Shown here: positions 17,627 through 25,149 of the stretch, piece after piece | Numbering within the stretch: position 1 is the first letter of the stretch | How the letters are laid out: the number at the start of each line of letters is the position of its first letter | NCBI GenBank assembly: GCA_026400355.1 | Contig: JAPLPE010000034.1 | Span: 62,001-126,000 of the forward strand | DNA from: Rhodobacterales bacterium | GTDB lineage: Bacteria > Pseudomonadota > Alphaproteobacteria > Rhodobacterales > Rhodobacteraceae | Direction: 5' to 3' | Length of the DNA: 64,000 nucleotides | Program-made: the position numbers and the translations under genes | The notes under the pieces: model-generated | Seen by the model: the letters and a program-made list of their open reading frames with translations, nothing else | What the model was told of the DNA's origin: nothing | Database searches by the model: none

Positions 17627-18510
17627 CTGGCCTTCTTGGACCGCTGGTCAATCACGAACAGAAAGAACCCCGCTGCAAAGATGATAACCCCGCCAAGAAG
17701 CATCGACGGCGGCGGCACGTCCCGGAAAAACAGCCAGCCCCAGATGATCGCAAAGGGCAGAAGCGAATACTGAAACGGCGCTATGATCGCCGCATCGGCC
17801 AGCTTGAGCGCACGCGTCACACAGACATGCGCCGTCATCGCGACGATCCCCAGAAGGCCAAGCAGGACGAAATCCGGCCCGGTCGGCTGGGTCCAGGAAA
17901 AGAACGACAGCACCAACCCGGCAACCCCCGCCCCAGCATTCTGCCAGAACACCAGCGCCACGTCCGGCGTCCCGCGCAGCGAACGACCCGTGATCATCAT
18001 GAAGGTAAAACAGGTCATCCCGATCATGGCGACGACCGTCGGCCAGAGATAGAGCGAAACCGACGGTGACAGCGCGATCAGCACACCGACAAAACCCACG
18101 GCAATCGCCGCCCACTGCCACAGCCCTACCTTCTCGCGCAGCAGGATCGGCGCAAGGGCGGCCGTCAGAATCGGCGCGGCAAGCCAGTAGGTCATCACGT
18201 TCGCCAGCGGCAGATACTGAACCGCCCAGTAAAAGCAGAAGACTTCAGCCGTCGCAAATGCAACGCGCAGTCCCTGTATCCGGGGCCGGTCCACCCCGAA
18301 CAACCGCGGCAGGCCAAGCCGCCAGATGAACGGGATCAGGATCAGCAGCGCAAACAGACTGCGAATCAAGAGGACCTGACCCACCGAGTAGGTCGCGACA
18401 AGCCATTTGCCCATCGCATCGTTCAGCGAAAACATCAGCATGCCCAACAGCATGATGGCGATGCCCAGCCGAACCCGGTTGCCCGTCCCTGTCGCCACAC
18501 CTCCTGCCAT
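17623..18510 (-). CDS. EamA/DMT-family transporter
   Basis: 295 residues with ten hydrophobic segments in two five-helix repeats, the EamA layout. The first helix region is LGMLMFSLNDAMGKWLV; the second repeat carries FWQNAGAGVAGLVLSFF. The C-terminus FFLFVIDQRSKKAS is positively charged and probably cytoplasmic. Members export amino acids, nucleosides or related metabolites; the substrate here cannot be read from sequence. The gene begins 5 bp after the regA stop codon and may be co-transcribed with regA. Confidence 0.85.
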   Translation of the reverse strand: MAGGVATGTGNRVRLGIAIMLLGMLMFSLNDAMGKWLVATYSVGQVLLIRSLFALLILIPFIWRLGLPRLFGVDRPRIQGLRVAFATAEVFCFYWAVQYLPLANVMTYWLAAPILTAALAPILLREKVGLWQWAAIAVGFVGVLIALSPSVSLYLWPTVVAMIGMTCFTFMMITGRSLRGTPDVALVFWQNAGAGVAGLVLSFFSWTQPTGPDFVLLGLLGIVAMTAHVCVTRALKLADAAIIAPFQYSLLPFAIIWGWLFFRDVPPPSMLLGGVIIFAAGFFLFVIDQRSKKAS

Positions 18511-18515
18511 CTGCG

Positions 18516-19067
18516 CTACTTCGGACTGCGCTTGGCGAGGATGCGCTGCAACGTCCTGCGATGCATGCTCAGTCGCCGCGCCGTTTCGCTCACGTTACGA
18601 TCGCATAGCTCATAGACGCGCTGAATATGCTCCCACCGCACGCGATCCGCGCTCATCGGGTTCTCGGGCGGCGGCGGCAATTCGGATTTTCGGGCCAGCA
18701 GGGCGTTGGTCACGTCCGTCGCATCCGCAGGCTTGGACAGATAGTCGATGGCCCCGATCTTGACCGCAGCAACAGCCGTCGCAATCGCGCCATAGCCCGT
18801 CAGCACCACGACCCGGCAATCCGGCCGCCGGTCCCGCAAGGTCTCGACCACGTCGAGTCCATTGCCATCCTCAAGCCGCAGATCAACGACTGCATAAGCG
18901 GGCGGGCGGGACAGTGCGATGGCCTTGCCGACGGCAACACTTTCGGCCAATTCAACGATGAAGCCGCGTTTTTCCATCGCCTTGCCCAGTCGCTTCAGGA
19001 ACGCATCATCGTCATCAACCAGAAGAAGCGTCCGGTCTTCGCCCAGATCGTAGGCTTCGCTATCCAC
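18516..19067 (-). CDS. regA: RegA/PrrA/ActR redox response regulator
   Basis: 183 residues. N-terminal receiver domain with the acidic pocket VDDDD and phosphoacceptor Asp62 (VVDLRLEDGNG), conserved Thr (VLTGYG) and Lys (SKPAD). A proline linker (ELPPPPENP) and a Fis-type helix-turn-helix, SETARRLSMHRRTLQRILAK, follow; this last helix is almost invariant in RegA homologues. RegA controls photosynthesis, respiration, nitrogen and carbon fixation genes in response to redox state. It is transcribed in the same direction as senC and away from regB, the classic regB/senC-regA arrangement. Confidence 0.95.
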   Translation of the reverse strand: MDSEAYDLGEDRTLLLVDDDDAFLKRLGKAMEKRGFIVELAESVAVGKAIALSRPPAYAVVDLRLEDGNGLDVVETLRDRRPDCRVVVLTGYGAIATAVAAVKIGAIDYLSKPADATDVTNALLARKSELPPPPENPMSADRVRWEHIQRVYELCDRNVSETARRLSMHRRTLQRILAKRSPK

Positions 19068-19119
19068 AGCAATTCCTTCCCATCATTTCATCGGGAAGTA
19101 GCGCCCAAAGCGCTGAGGG

Positions 19120-19752
19120 TCAAATGCCCGCAGCCTTTGCAAAGCACTCAAGACGGTCCGCAACAACCTCGGGCGTGTCCTCACGACCGACGAAATCGAC
19201 AAAACCAATGTCAGGCAGGACCAGATAACTGAACGTCGAATGGTTCATCAGGTAATACGGATCGTCCGCCTCACTCTCCTGTTTGCTATAGAATGTGCGA
19301 TAGGCCTTCGACGCGGCATCCACCTGCTGGGGGCTGCCGGTCAGGCCGATCATGCGGTCGTGAAAGTTCATCGCAAACTTCCCCACGATCTCTGGCGTAT
19401 CCCGCGCGGGGTCAATCGAGATGAACACAGGGGTCGCCGTGATCCCGCGTTCCTTCAGAATGTCGACCGCCTGCGCGTTCCGCATGTTGTCGAGCGGGCA
19501 GACATCGGGACAAAAGGTAAAACCGAAATAGACGATGCTGGGCGTCGTGATGACGTCCTTGTCCGTCACCGTCTGTCCCGCCGCATTGACCAGCTCGAAC
19601 GGCCCCCCGATATCCCCGCCTGCGACTGCGCCGCCACGGCAGTCTGAAAAGGCATCCCCCGCCGGGGCAAAGACGTCCTTCGCAAAGAAGGCGCCAACAA
19701 CAGCCGACACAACGATTACAGACGCTAGAATGGCTATCGTCCGGTCTTGCAT
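19120..19752 (-). CDS. senC: SCO1/SenC/PrrC copper protein
   Basis: 210 residues from ATG 19752, chosen for the GGGGAT site just upstream. One N-terminal membrane anchor (IAILASVIVVSAVVGAFFA) precedes a thioredoxin-like periplasmic domain with the copper site CPDVCP (C81, C85) and a distal histidine in LMNHSTFSY. Delivers copper to cytochrome c oxidase and is needed for normal RegB signalling in Rhodobacter. Lies 52 bp upstream of regA, with regB divergent. Confidence 0.92.
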   Translation of the reverse strand: MQDRTIAILASVIVVSAVVGAFFAKDVFAPAGDAFSDCRGGAVAGGDIGGPFELVNAAGQTVTDKDVITTPSIVYFGFTFCPDVCPLDNMRNAQAVDILKERGITATPVFISIDPARDTPEIVGKFAMNFHDRMIGLTGSPQQVDAASKAYRTFYSKQESEADDPYYLMNHSTFSYLVLPDIGFVDFVGREDTPEVVADRLECFAKAAGI

Positions 19753-19886
19753 GATCATCCCCGTTTTCTGTTTCTGGCACCGACGCGTTAGAGACGGCTT
19801 ACCGCACCACAATAGACGCGGCATTGATCCGCTGAGCGTCGCCCCATATCAAGGTGCAGATATGCCGCATAGCCGGGGGCTTGCAC

Positions 19887-21275
19887 ATGGCCGTGACCGA
19901 GCTCGAGATGTTTCAGGAACAAAGCCGCAGCAACTGGGTCCGCCTGCGAACCCTCGTGATCCTGCGCTGGTTTGCTATAGTCGGCCAGATCGGCGCGATC
20001 GTTGTCGCCGTCATGGTCTACCATCTTCAGATCGAGGTTGGCCTTGCCGCCATCACGATCGGTGCCTTGATCGTGGCTAACCTGTTCTCAACATTCCTTT
20101 TTGCCGAAAGCCGCCGCTTGTCCGAGCGCGAGGCAAGCATCTTCCTTGTCTTCGACATTCTCCAGCTCGGGCTACTTCTTTACCTCACAGGGGGGCTGCA
20201 CAACCCGTTCGCGCTTCTGATGCTTGCGCCCGTCACGATCTCGGCCACCGTCCTGCACCTGCGCAGCACTATCCTGATCGGGCTCATCGCCATGACGCTC
20301 CTGACCGCCCTGACCCAATGGCACGTCCGCCTTTTGACAGGAAGCGGTGAAGCCCTTGTTCTTCCGAATCTCTTTCTCTTCGGCTTCTGGGCGGCACTGA
20401 TGATCGGCGTGGTCTTCCTCGGCATCTATGCCCGTCAGGTCACCACCGAAATGCATCTCATGTCCGAAGCACTCGTGGCCACCCAGCTTGCCCTTGCCCG
20501 AGAACAAAAGCTGACTGACCTTGGCGGCGTTGTCGCCGCAGCCGCCCACGAACTCGGCACACCGCTAGCCACCATCAAGCTTGTGAGCAGCGAGATGATG
20601 GAAGACCTCGACAGTCAACCAGACCTGCGGGCCGACGCCGAACTGATCCGCAGCCAGGCCGACCGCTGCCGCGATATCCTCCGTTCCATGGGTCGCGCCG
20701 GAAAAGAAGACCTCCACTTGCGCCGCGCACCGCTTGAAACCGTCGTGCAGGAGGCTGCGGAACCTCATCTCAACCGTGGCAAGACGGTTCGCTTTGCGAC
20801 AGCACCCGACGACGCCGACGGTTCCCGCCAACCGGTCATCATGCGCCGCCCCGAGATCATCCACGGCCTGCGGAACCTGATCCAGAACGCCGTCGATTTC
20901 GCTGAAACCAGCGTCGAAATTGAGGCCACATGGACAAAACGGTCCGTCATTGTCCGGATCCATGACGACGGTCCCGGCTTTCCACAATCGGTGATCGGCC
21001 GGATTGGCGATCCTTTCATGCGCGGCCGCAAGATAACCGACGACCACGTGCGCAGGCCCGGATACGAAGGAATGGGACTTGGTCTGTTCATTGCAAAGAC
21101 CTTGTTGGAACGGTCCGGGGCGCGGTTGAGTTTTGCCAACGGCGCCAACGGGACTGGTGGTGACGATGAATGGACTGGTGCGATCGTGATAGTGGAATGG
21201 CCTGTCGAGATAATCATGGCACCTGTCGAACAAACGTCGGAAGGGCTGGGCGAGAACATTCCGATCAGAGCTTGA
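19887..21275 (+). CDS. regB: RegB/PrrB redox-sensing histidine kinase
   Basis: 462 residues from ATG 19887 (MAVTELEMFQEQSR); an earlier start at 19854 lacks support. Six membrane helices (about 25-185) include the ubiquinone-linked signature GGLHNPF (102-108). The phosphoacceptor is His221 in AHELGTPLATIK, and the redox-active cysteine is Cys261 in QADRCRDILRSMGR, both RegB hallmarks. The ATPase domain has N-box NLIQNAVDFA and G-boxes DDGPGF and GMGLGLF. It phosphorylates RegA (18516). Divergent from senC-regA with 134 bp between. Confidence 0.95.
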   Translation: MAVTELEMFQEQSRSNWVRLRTLVILRWFAIVGQIGAIVVAVMVYHLQIEVGLAAITIGALIVANLFSTFLFAESRRLSEREASIFLVFDILQLGLLLYLTGGLHNPFALLMLAPVTISATVLHLRSTILIGLIAMTLLTALTQWHVRLLTGSGEALVLPNLFLFGFWAALMIGVVFLGIYARQVTTEMHLMSEALVATQLALAREQKLTDLGGVVAAAAHELGTPLATIKLVSSEMMEDLDSQPDLRADAELIRSQADRCRDILRSMGRAGKEDLHLRRAPLETVVQEAAEPHLNRGKTVRFATAPDDADGSRQPVIMRRPEIIHGLRNLIQNAVDFAETSVEIEATWTKRSVIVRIHDDGPGFPQSVIGRIGDPFMRGRKITDDHVRRPGYEGMGLGLFIAKTLLERSGARLSFANGANGTGGDDEWTGAIVIVEWPVEIIMAPVEQTSEGLGENIPIRA

Positions 21276-21322
21276 AACGGAAGCAGCGGCCAACAAAACT
21301 GATCCAAAGGATTACCATGCGA

Positions 21323-21348
21323 TTAACGCTGAGTTAACGGTCAGTTAA
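21323..21348 (+). promoter_or_regulatory. Triple TTAA element, two overlapping CtrA-type boxes
   Basis: TTAA occurs at 21323, 21334 and 21345, each exactly 11 bp after the last, giving two overlapping copies of the CtrA consensus TTAA-N7-TTAA. It ends 50 bp before the start codon of the PAS protein at 21399. CtrA is the cell-cycle/motility regulator of alphaproteobacteria. No experimental support is visible from sequence. Confidence 0.65.
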
Positions 21349-21398
21349 CTTATCTAACGCATCGTCGAACGGTTGAATCATGGCGGGCACCTCGGATC

Positions 21399-23009
21399 AT
21401 GTCAGATCGTTCGATTTTGATTCTAATTGTCGTGTTCCTGGCGGTTGCACTGGCAGGGGCTATCGTCGGGCTACTCCACTATCTGTTCAGCCGCCGACAA
21501 TTGCGGGAAACCGGAAAGGCCCAAAGCTCTGAATCCGAAACTGTCTATCTGTTTGAGAACGGCACTCTTGCAGACGCGACGCCAACAGCTCGTCGTTTCC
21601 TGACATCCCAGCAGCTGGAAGAGACAGATCAGGACGGTCTTGTTACGCAACTCTCCCGCCACTTCCCTGACCTTACTGAACGGATCAGGGGAATGCGCCG
21701 CGCGAACGCCCAGACCTCCAGCCTCATCCTCACCGGGGCAGACACCCGCAACCAGATCACAGTCGAAGCAGGTCATGGCGTGGTCCGCCTCTCTCTCTCG
21801 GGGCCGCTGACGGGCAATGGTGACAGTGCGACCCACCTGATCGCGTCGCTGGAAGCGGAACTCGACATACTCCGCAGCATAGCCGAAGACGCGCCGCAAC
21901 TGATCTGGAAACAGGATGTCGATGGACGGCTCACCTGGGCCAACAGAGCTTATCTCAAACTCGCTGATCGGTTCATTCCTGCGGCGGAAGGCGACCCGCT
22001 TTGGCCCGTCGACCCGATCTTTCCCGCCATCGCGCCGGCAACAACTGAAGGCAGAACAACCACCCAGCGTGCGCCAATCCTGCTTCCGGGGATGACTGAA
22101 CCAATGTGGTTCGAGGTGACCTCGGTCCGGCGTGGTCTTGACACGGTGCACTTTGCGGCTGATGCAAGCAACCTCATCCAGGCTGAAAGCGGTCGGCACA
22201 AGTTCATCCAGACCCTGACCAAGACTTTCGCCCATCTGACCATCGGGCTTGCGATCTTTGACCGCGAACGTCGCTTGTCGCTCTTCAACCCTGCCCTTCA
22301 TGATCTCACGGGCCTGCCGGTGACTTTCCTCAGCGCCCGTCCACTGGTAAACTCGGTTCTGGACCGATTGCATGACATGAACATGCTGCCGGAACCGCGG
22401 AACTATGCAAATTGGCGGGATCAGGTCTCCGCACTGGAGGCGGCAGCAGTCCGGGGCACGTATTGCGAAAACTGGTATCTGCCGTCCGGGCGCACTTATC
22501 GGGTGACCGGTCGTCCTCACCCTGATGGGGCAATCGCCTTTCTGTTTGAAGATATCAGCGATGAAATCCTGCTGACCCGACATGTCCGCAGCGAGCTTCA
22601 AACCGCGCAAGCGGCACTGGACAGTCTCGACGAGGCAATTGCCGTTTTTTCCCCAGCGGGCACACTTGTCATGAGCAACGCCGAATATGCGAAAATCGCA
22701 GGCATCGCGATTGATTCCCTGTCCGACATCAGCATCACAAACGAAATCAGACGTTGGCGTGGACGGTCCAACCCGACGCGGCTATGGGATCGTATCTTGA
22801 ATGGCATTGAAACCGTTTCCGACCGGAAACACTGGCAAGACCTGTTCAGGCTTGATGATGGTCGCCCCATGATCTGCCGCGTAGCGCCCTTGACCGGCGG
22901 AAACACCCTGATCGGACTGCGATCACTGACCCATGATGCCGGCTTTGCCGACCTACCTCCGGAATCGGTCAACTCTCAGTCAAGAACGCGCGCCGTTTCC
23001 AGTGTCTGA
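21399..23009 (+). CDS. Membrane-anchored multi-PAS protein without a kinase domain
   Basis: 536 residues. One N-terminal membrane helix (ILILIVVFLAVALAGAIVGLLHYLF). It is followed by at least two, probably three, PAS regions: around 150-230 (AEDAPQLIWKQDVDGRLTWANRAYL), 275-390 (FAHLTIGLAIFDRERRLSLFN) and 405-500 (LDEAIAVFSPAGTLVMSNAEY). The short tail has no histidine-kinase dimerisation or ATPase motifs. The layout resembles DivL-type proteins that have lost or never had the kinase half. It lies between regB and tsaE and carries a CtrA-like element in front, which fits a role in the CckA-CtrA pathway. That role is inference. Confidence 0.7.
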   Translation: MSDRSILILIVVFLAVALAGAIVGLLHYLFSRRQLRETGKAQSSESETVYLFENGTLADATPTARRFLTSQQLEETDQDGLVTQLSRHFPDLTERIRGMRRANAQTSSLILTGADTRNQITVEAGHGVVRLSLSGPLTGNGDSATHLIASLEAELDILRSIAEDAPQLIWKQDVDGRLTWANRAYLKLADRFIPAAEGDPLWPVDPIFPAIAPATTEGRTTTQRAPILLPGMTEPMWFEVTSVRRGLDTVHFAADASNLIQAESGRHKFIQTLTKTFAHLTIGLAIFDRERRLSLFNPALHDLTGLPVTFLSARPLVNSVLDRLHDMNMLPEPRNYANWRDQVSALEAAAVRGTYCENWYLPSGRTYRVTGRPHPDGAIAFLFEDISDEILLTRHVRSELQTAQAALDSLDEAIAVFSPAGTLVMSNAEYAKIAGIAIDSLSDISITNEIRRWRGRSNPTRLWDRILNGIETVSDRKHWQDLFRLDDGRPMICRVAPLTGGNTLIGLRSLTHDAGFADLPPESVNSQSRTRAVSSV

Positions 23010-23049
23010 TTTGACTTGCAGGCGTCGGCACGCCACCTAATCTCCGGCC

Positions 23050-23520
23050 ATGACCTTTCGCGCCGGACCCTTGCTGCTCTCGGATGAGACTTCAACTGCC
23101 GACTTTGCAGCCCGATTTGCCCCGAGCCTGCGGGCGGGCGACTGCCTTCTGTTATCGGGCCCGATCGGTTCTGGAAAATCGACATTCGCCCGCGCTCTGA
23201 TCCGCGCCCTGACAGGAAACCCGCGCGAAGATGTCCCTTCTCCGACCTTCACGCTGGTCCAGACTTACCCGACAGATGATGTGACCATCTGGCACGCCGA
23301 CCTTTACCGGTTGGCCCACCCGGATGAAGCTGCCGAACTTGGGCTCGAAGAGGCGTTTGAAACTGCGATCTGCTTGGTGGAATGGCCGGACCGTCTTGGG
23401 GCTCTCGCCCCGGCATGCGCACTCAGCCTAGGCTTCATGGCAACCTCCGAAGGTCCGCACCTTCTATCTTTCGAAGGTAACGACACGTGGCGGTCAAGGC
23501 TGGAGAGTCTGCTTGACTGA
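23050..23520 (+). CDS. tsaE: tRNA threonylcarbamoyladenosine synthesis ATPase
   Basis: 156 residues. P-loop SGPIGSGKSTFARALI, switch region DVPSPTFTLVQTY, then HADLYRL and LVEWPDRLG, all diagnostic of TsaE. Works with TsaB and TsaD (8941) to make t6A. First gene of a tightly packed operon; its last codons overlap the start of the next gene. Confidence 0.95.
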   Translation: MTFRAGPLLLSDETSTADFAARFAPSLRAGDCLLLSGPIGSGKSTFARALIRALTGNPREDVPSPTFTLVQTYPTDDVTIWHADLYRLAHPDEAAELGLEEAFETAICLVEWPDRLGALAPACALSLGFMATSEGPHLLSFEGNDTWRSRLESLLD

Positions 23521-24466
23521 CCTTCTTGCCGGAACCGGATTCGCGGGCTGGGACATCCAGCCAATGTCGGGCGACGCCTCTTCGCGGCGCTACGCCCGCC
23601 TGATAGGGCCCGACGGGTCTTCCGCGATCCTCATGGATGCTTCGGCAGAACCGCCCGCGCCTTTTTCGGCATTCCAAAGGATCGGAGCCCATCTCCGTGA
23701 CATCGGTCTGGCAGCACCCAAGGTGTTCCATGTCAATGACGCGCAGCGCCTGCTTGTTCTCGAGGACCTTGGGGCATTTCAATTTGCCCGATGGCTGACC
23801 CACCATCCGTCACAGGAAGAAGAGCTTTACGCCGCAGCAGTTGACGTGATGATCCGTCTTCAATCCCGCAAACCCCCTACCGACCTTGTCAGCCTTGATC
23901 CGACCCACGCAGCCGGGATGATCGGCCCGGTTTTTGAATGGTATCTCCTGAATGTCAGCGATAACCAGGCCGCTCATATCATTGATCTATTAAGGTTTGC
24001 GCTCTGGGATTACGCCGGGACGCCCGATTGTCTGGCCCTGCGCGACTTTCACGCCGACAACCTGATCTGGCGACCCTCACTGCGCGGTACCGACCGTGTC
24101 GGTCTGCTCGACTTTCAGGACGCTGTATGTGCGCCCCCGACCTACGATCTTGTGTCACTCCTCCGTGATGCCCGCCGGGATGTCTCACGAGACACCCGGA
24201 ACGCCATGTTCCTGCGGTTTTCTGCCGCCACAGGCAGCAACACCGAAGACGTCGCAACGGCTGCCGCGGTACTTGGCGTCCAAAGGAACCTGCGCATCAT
24301 CGGCATCTTTGCCCGACTTGCCCGCCGCGACGGCAAGACGCGCTACCTTGACCTGATGCCTCGGGTGCTGGCTCATGTCCATGAAGACCTGACCCATCCC
24401 GCCCTGACAAATCTGCACAATGCACTTGCCGAAGTCCTGCCACCGCCTGCGAGAGGAGCGGTATGA
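23513..24466 (+). CDS. amgK: Sugar/aminoglycoside-type phosphotransferase (AmgK-like)
   Basis: 317 residues from a TTG start at 23513 that overlaps tsaE and has GGAGAG 5 nt upstream; the next Met would cut off the N-lobe. Motifs: LRDFHADNLIW (catalytic Asp of the choline/aminoglycoside kinase family) and GLLDFQDAVCAPPTYDLVSLL (metal-binding Asp). In Pseudomonas and relatives AmgK phosphorylates N-acetylmuramic acid at C1 during peptidoglycan recycling, and the next gene (MurU-like) does the following step. That pairing makes the same role likely here. Confidence 0.82.
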   Translation: MTDLLAGTGFAGWDIQPMSGDASSRRYARLIGPDGSSAILMDASAEPPAPFSAFQRIGAHLRDIGLAAPKVFHVNDAQRLLVLEDLGAFQFARWLTHHPSQEEELYAAAVDVMIRLQSRKPPTDLVSLDPTHAAGMIGPVFEWYLLNVSDNQAAHIIDLLRFALWDYAGTPDCLALRDFHADNLIWRPSLRGTDRVGLLDFQDAVCAPPTYDLVSLLRDARRDVSRDTRNAMFLRFSAATGSNTEDVATAAAVLGVQRNLRIIGIFARLARRDGKTRYLDLMPRVLAHVHEDLTHPALTNLHNALAEVLPPPARGAV

Positions 24467-25149
24467 CACCTGACTCGCTGATGATCTTTGCTGCAGGTCT
24501 AGGCACTCGTATGGGCGCGCTCACCCGTGACAGGCCCAAACCGCTGATCGACGTGGGCGGAAAGGCCCTGATCGATCATGCCATCGAACTTGCCGCAGGG
24601 GTTGGGCTTCAGCAGATCGTGGTCAACACACACTACAAGCCCGACATGATTCGCGTTCATCTTGAAGGACGGGGCGTCCTCTTCTCAGATGAAGCCGATC
24701 AGATCCTCGAAACCGGCGGGGGATTAAGTCATGCTCTTCCCCTGCTCGGGGCAGGGCCGGTCTTCACGCTGAACAGCGATGCCATTTGGCAAGGACCGAA
24801 CCCGTTGGCCGCCCTCAAGACCCGATGGGATCCGACCCAAATGGAGGGCCTCCTGCTGCTCTTGCCCCGCGAAGCGGCCATCGGCCATACCGGCCGAGGT
24901 GATTTTCTTGTGACCCAGGACGGGCTTTTGTCGCGCGGGCCCGGCCTTGTCTACTCCGGTGCGCAGATACTGCGCACAGAAGGGCTGGATGAAATCCCGG
25001 ACAAGGTATTCTCGCTGAACAGGCTTTGGGACCGGATGATCGCCCGCAACACCCTTTTCGGGATTGTCTACACCGGCCAGTGGTGCGACGTTGGCCGGCC
25101 GGAAAGCATTCCCTTGGCCGAAGCTGTGTTGAGGCAAGGCCATGTTTGA
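24463..25149 (+). CDS. murU: N-acetylmuramate-1-phosphate uridylyltransferase-like nucleotidyltransferase
   Basis: 228 residues. Nucleotidyltransferase signature AAGLGTRMGALTRDRPKPLIDVGG at the start; FTLNSDAIWQG holds the metal-binding Asp. Compact size with no C-terminal hexapeptide domain fits MurU, which makes UDP-MurNAc from MurNAc-1-phosphate in the recycling route that bypasses de novo synthesis. ATGA overlap with the AmgK-like gene, and it overlaps addB by 8 nt. Confidence 0.82.
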   Translation: MTPDSLMIFAAGLGTRMGALTRDRPKPLIDVGGKALIDHAIELAAGVGLQQIVVNTHYKPDMIRVHLEGRGVLFSDEADQILETGGGLSHALPLLGAGPVFTLNSDAIWQGPNPLAALKTRWDPTQMEGLLLLLPREAAIGHTGRGDFLVTQDGLLSRGPGLVYSGAQILRTEGLDEIPDKVFSLNRLWDRMIARNTLFGIVYTGQWCDVGRPESIPLAEAVLRQGHV

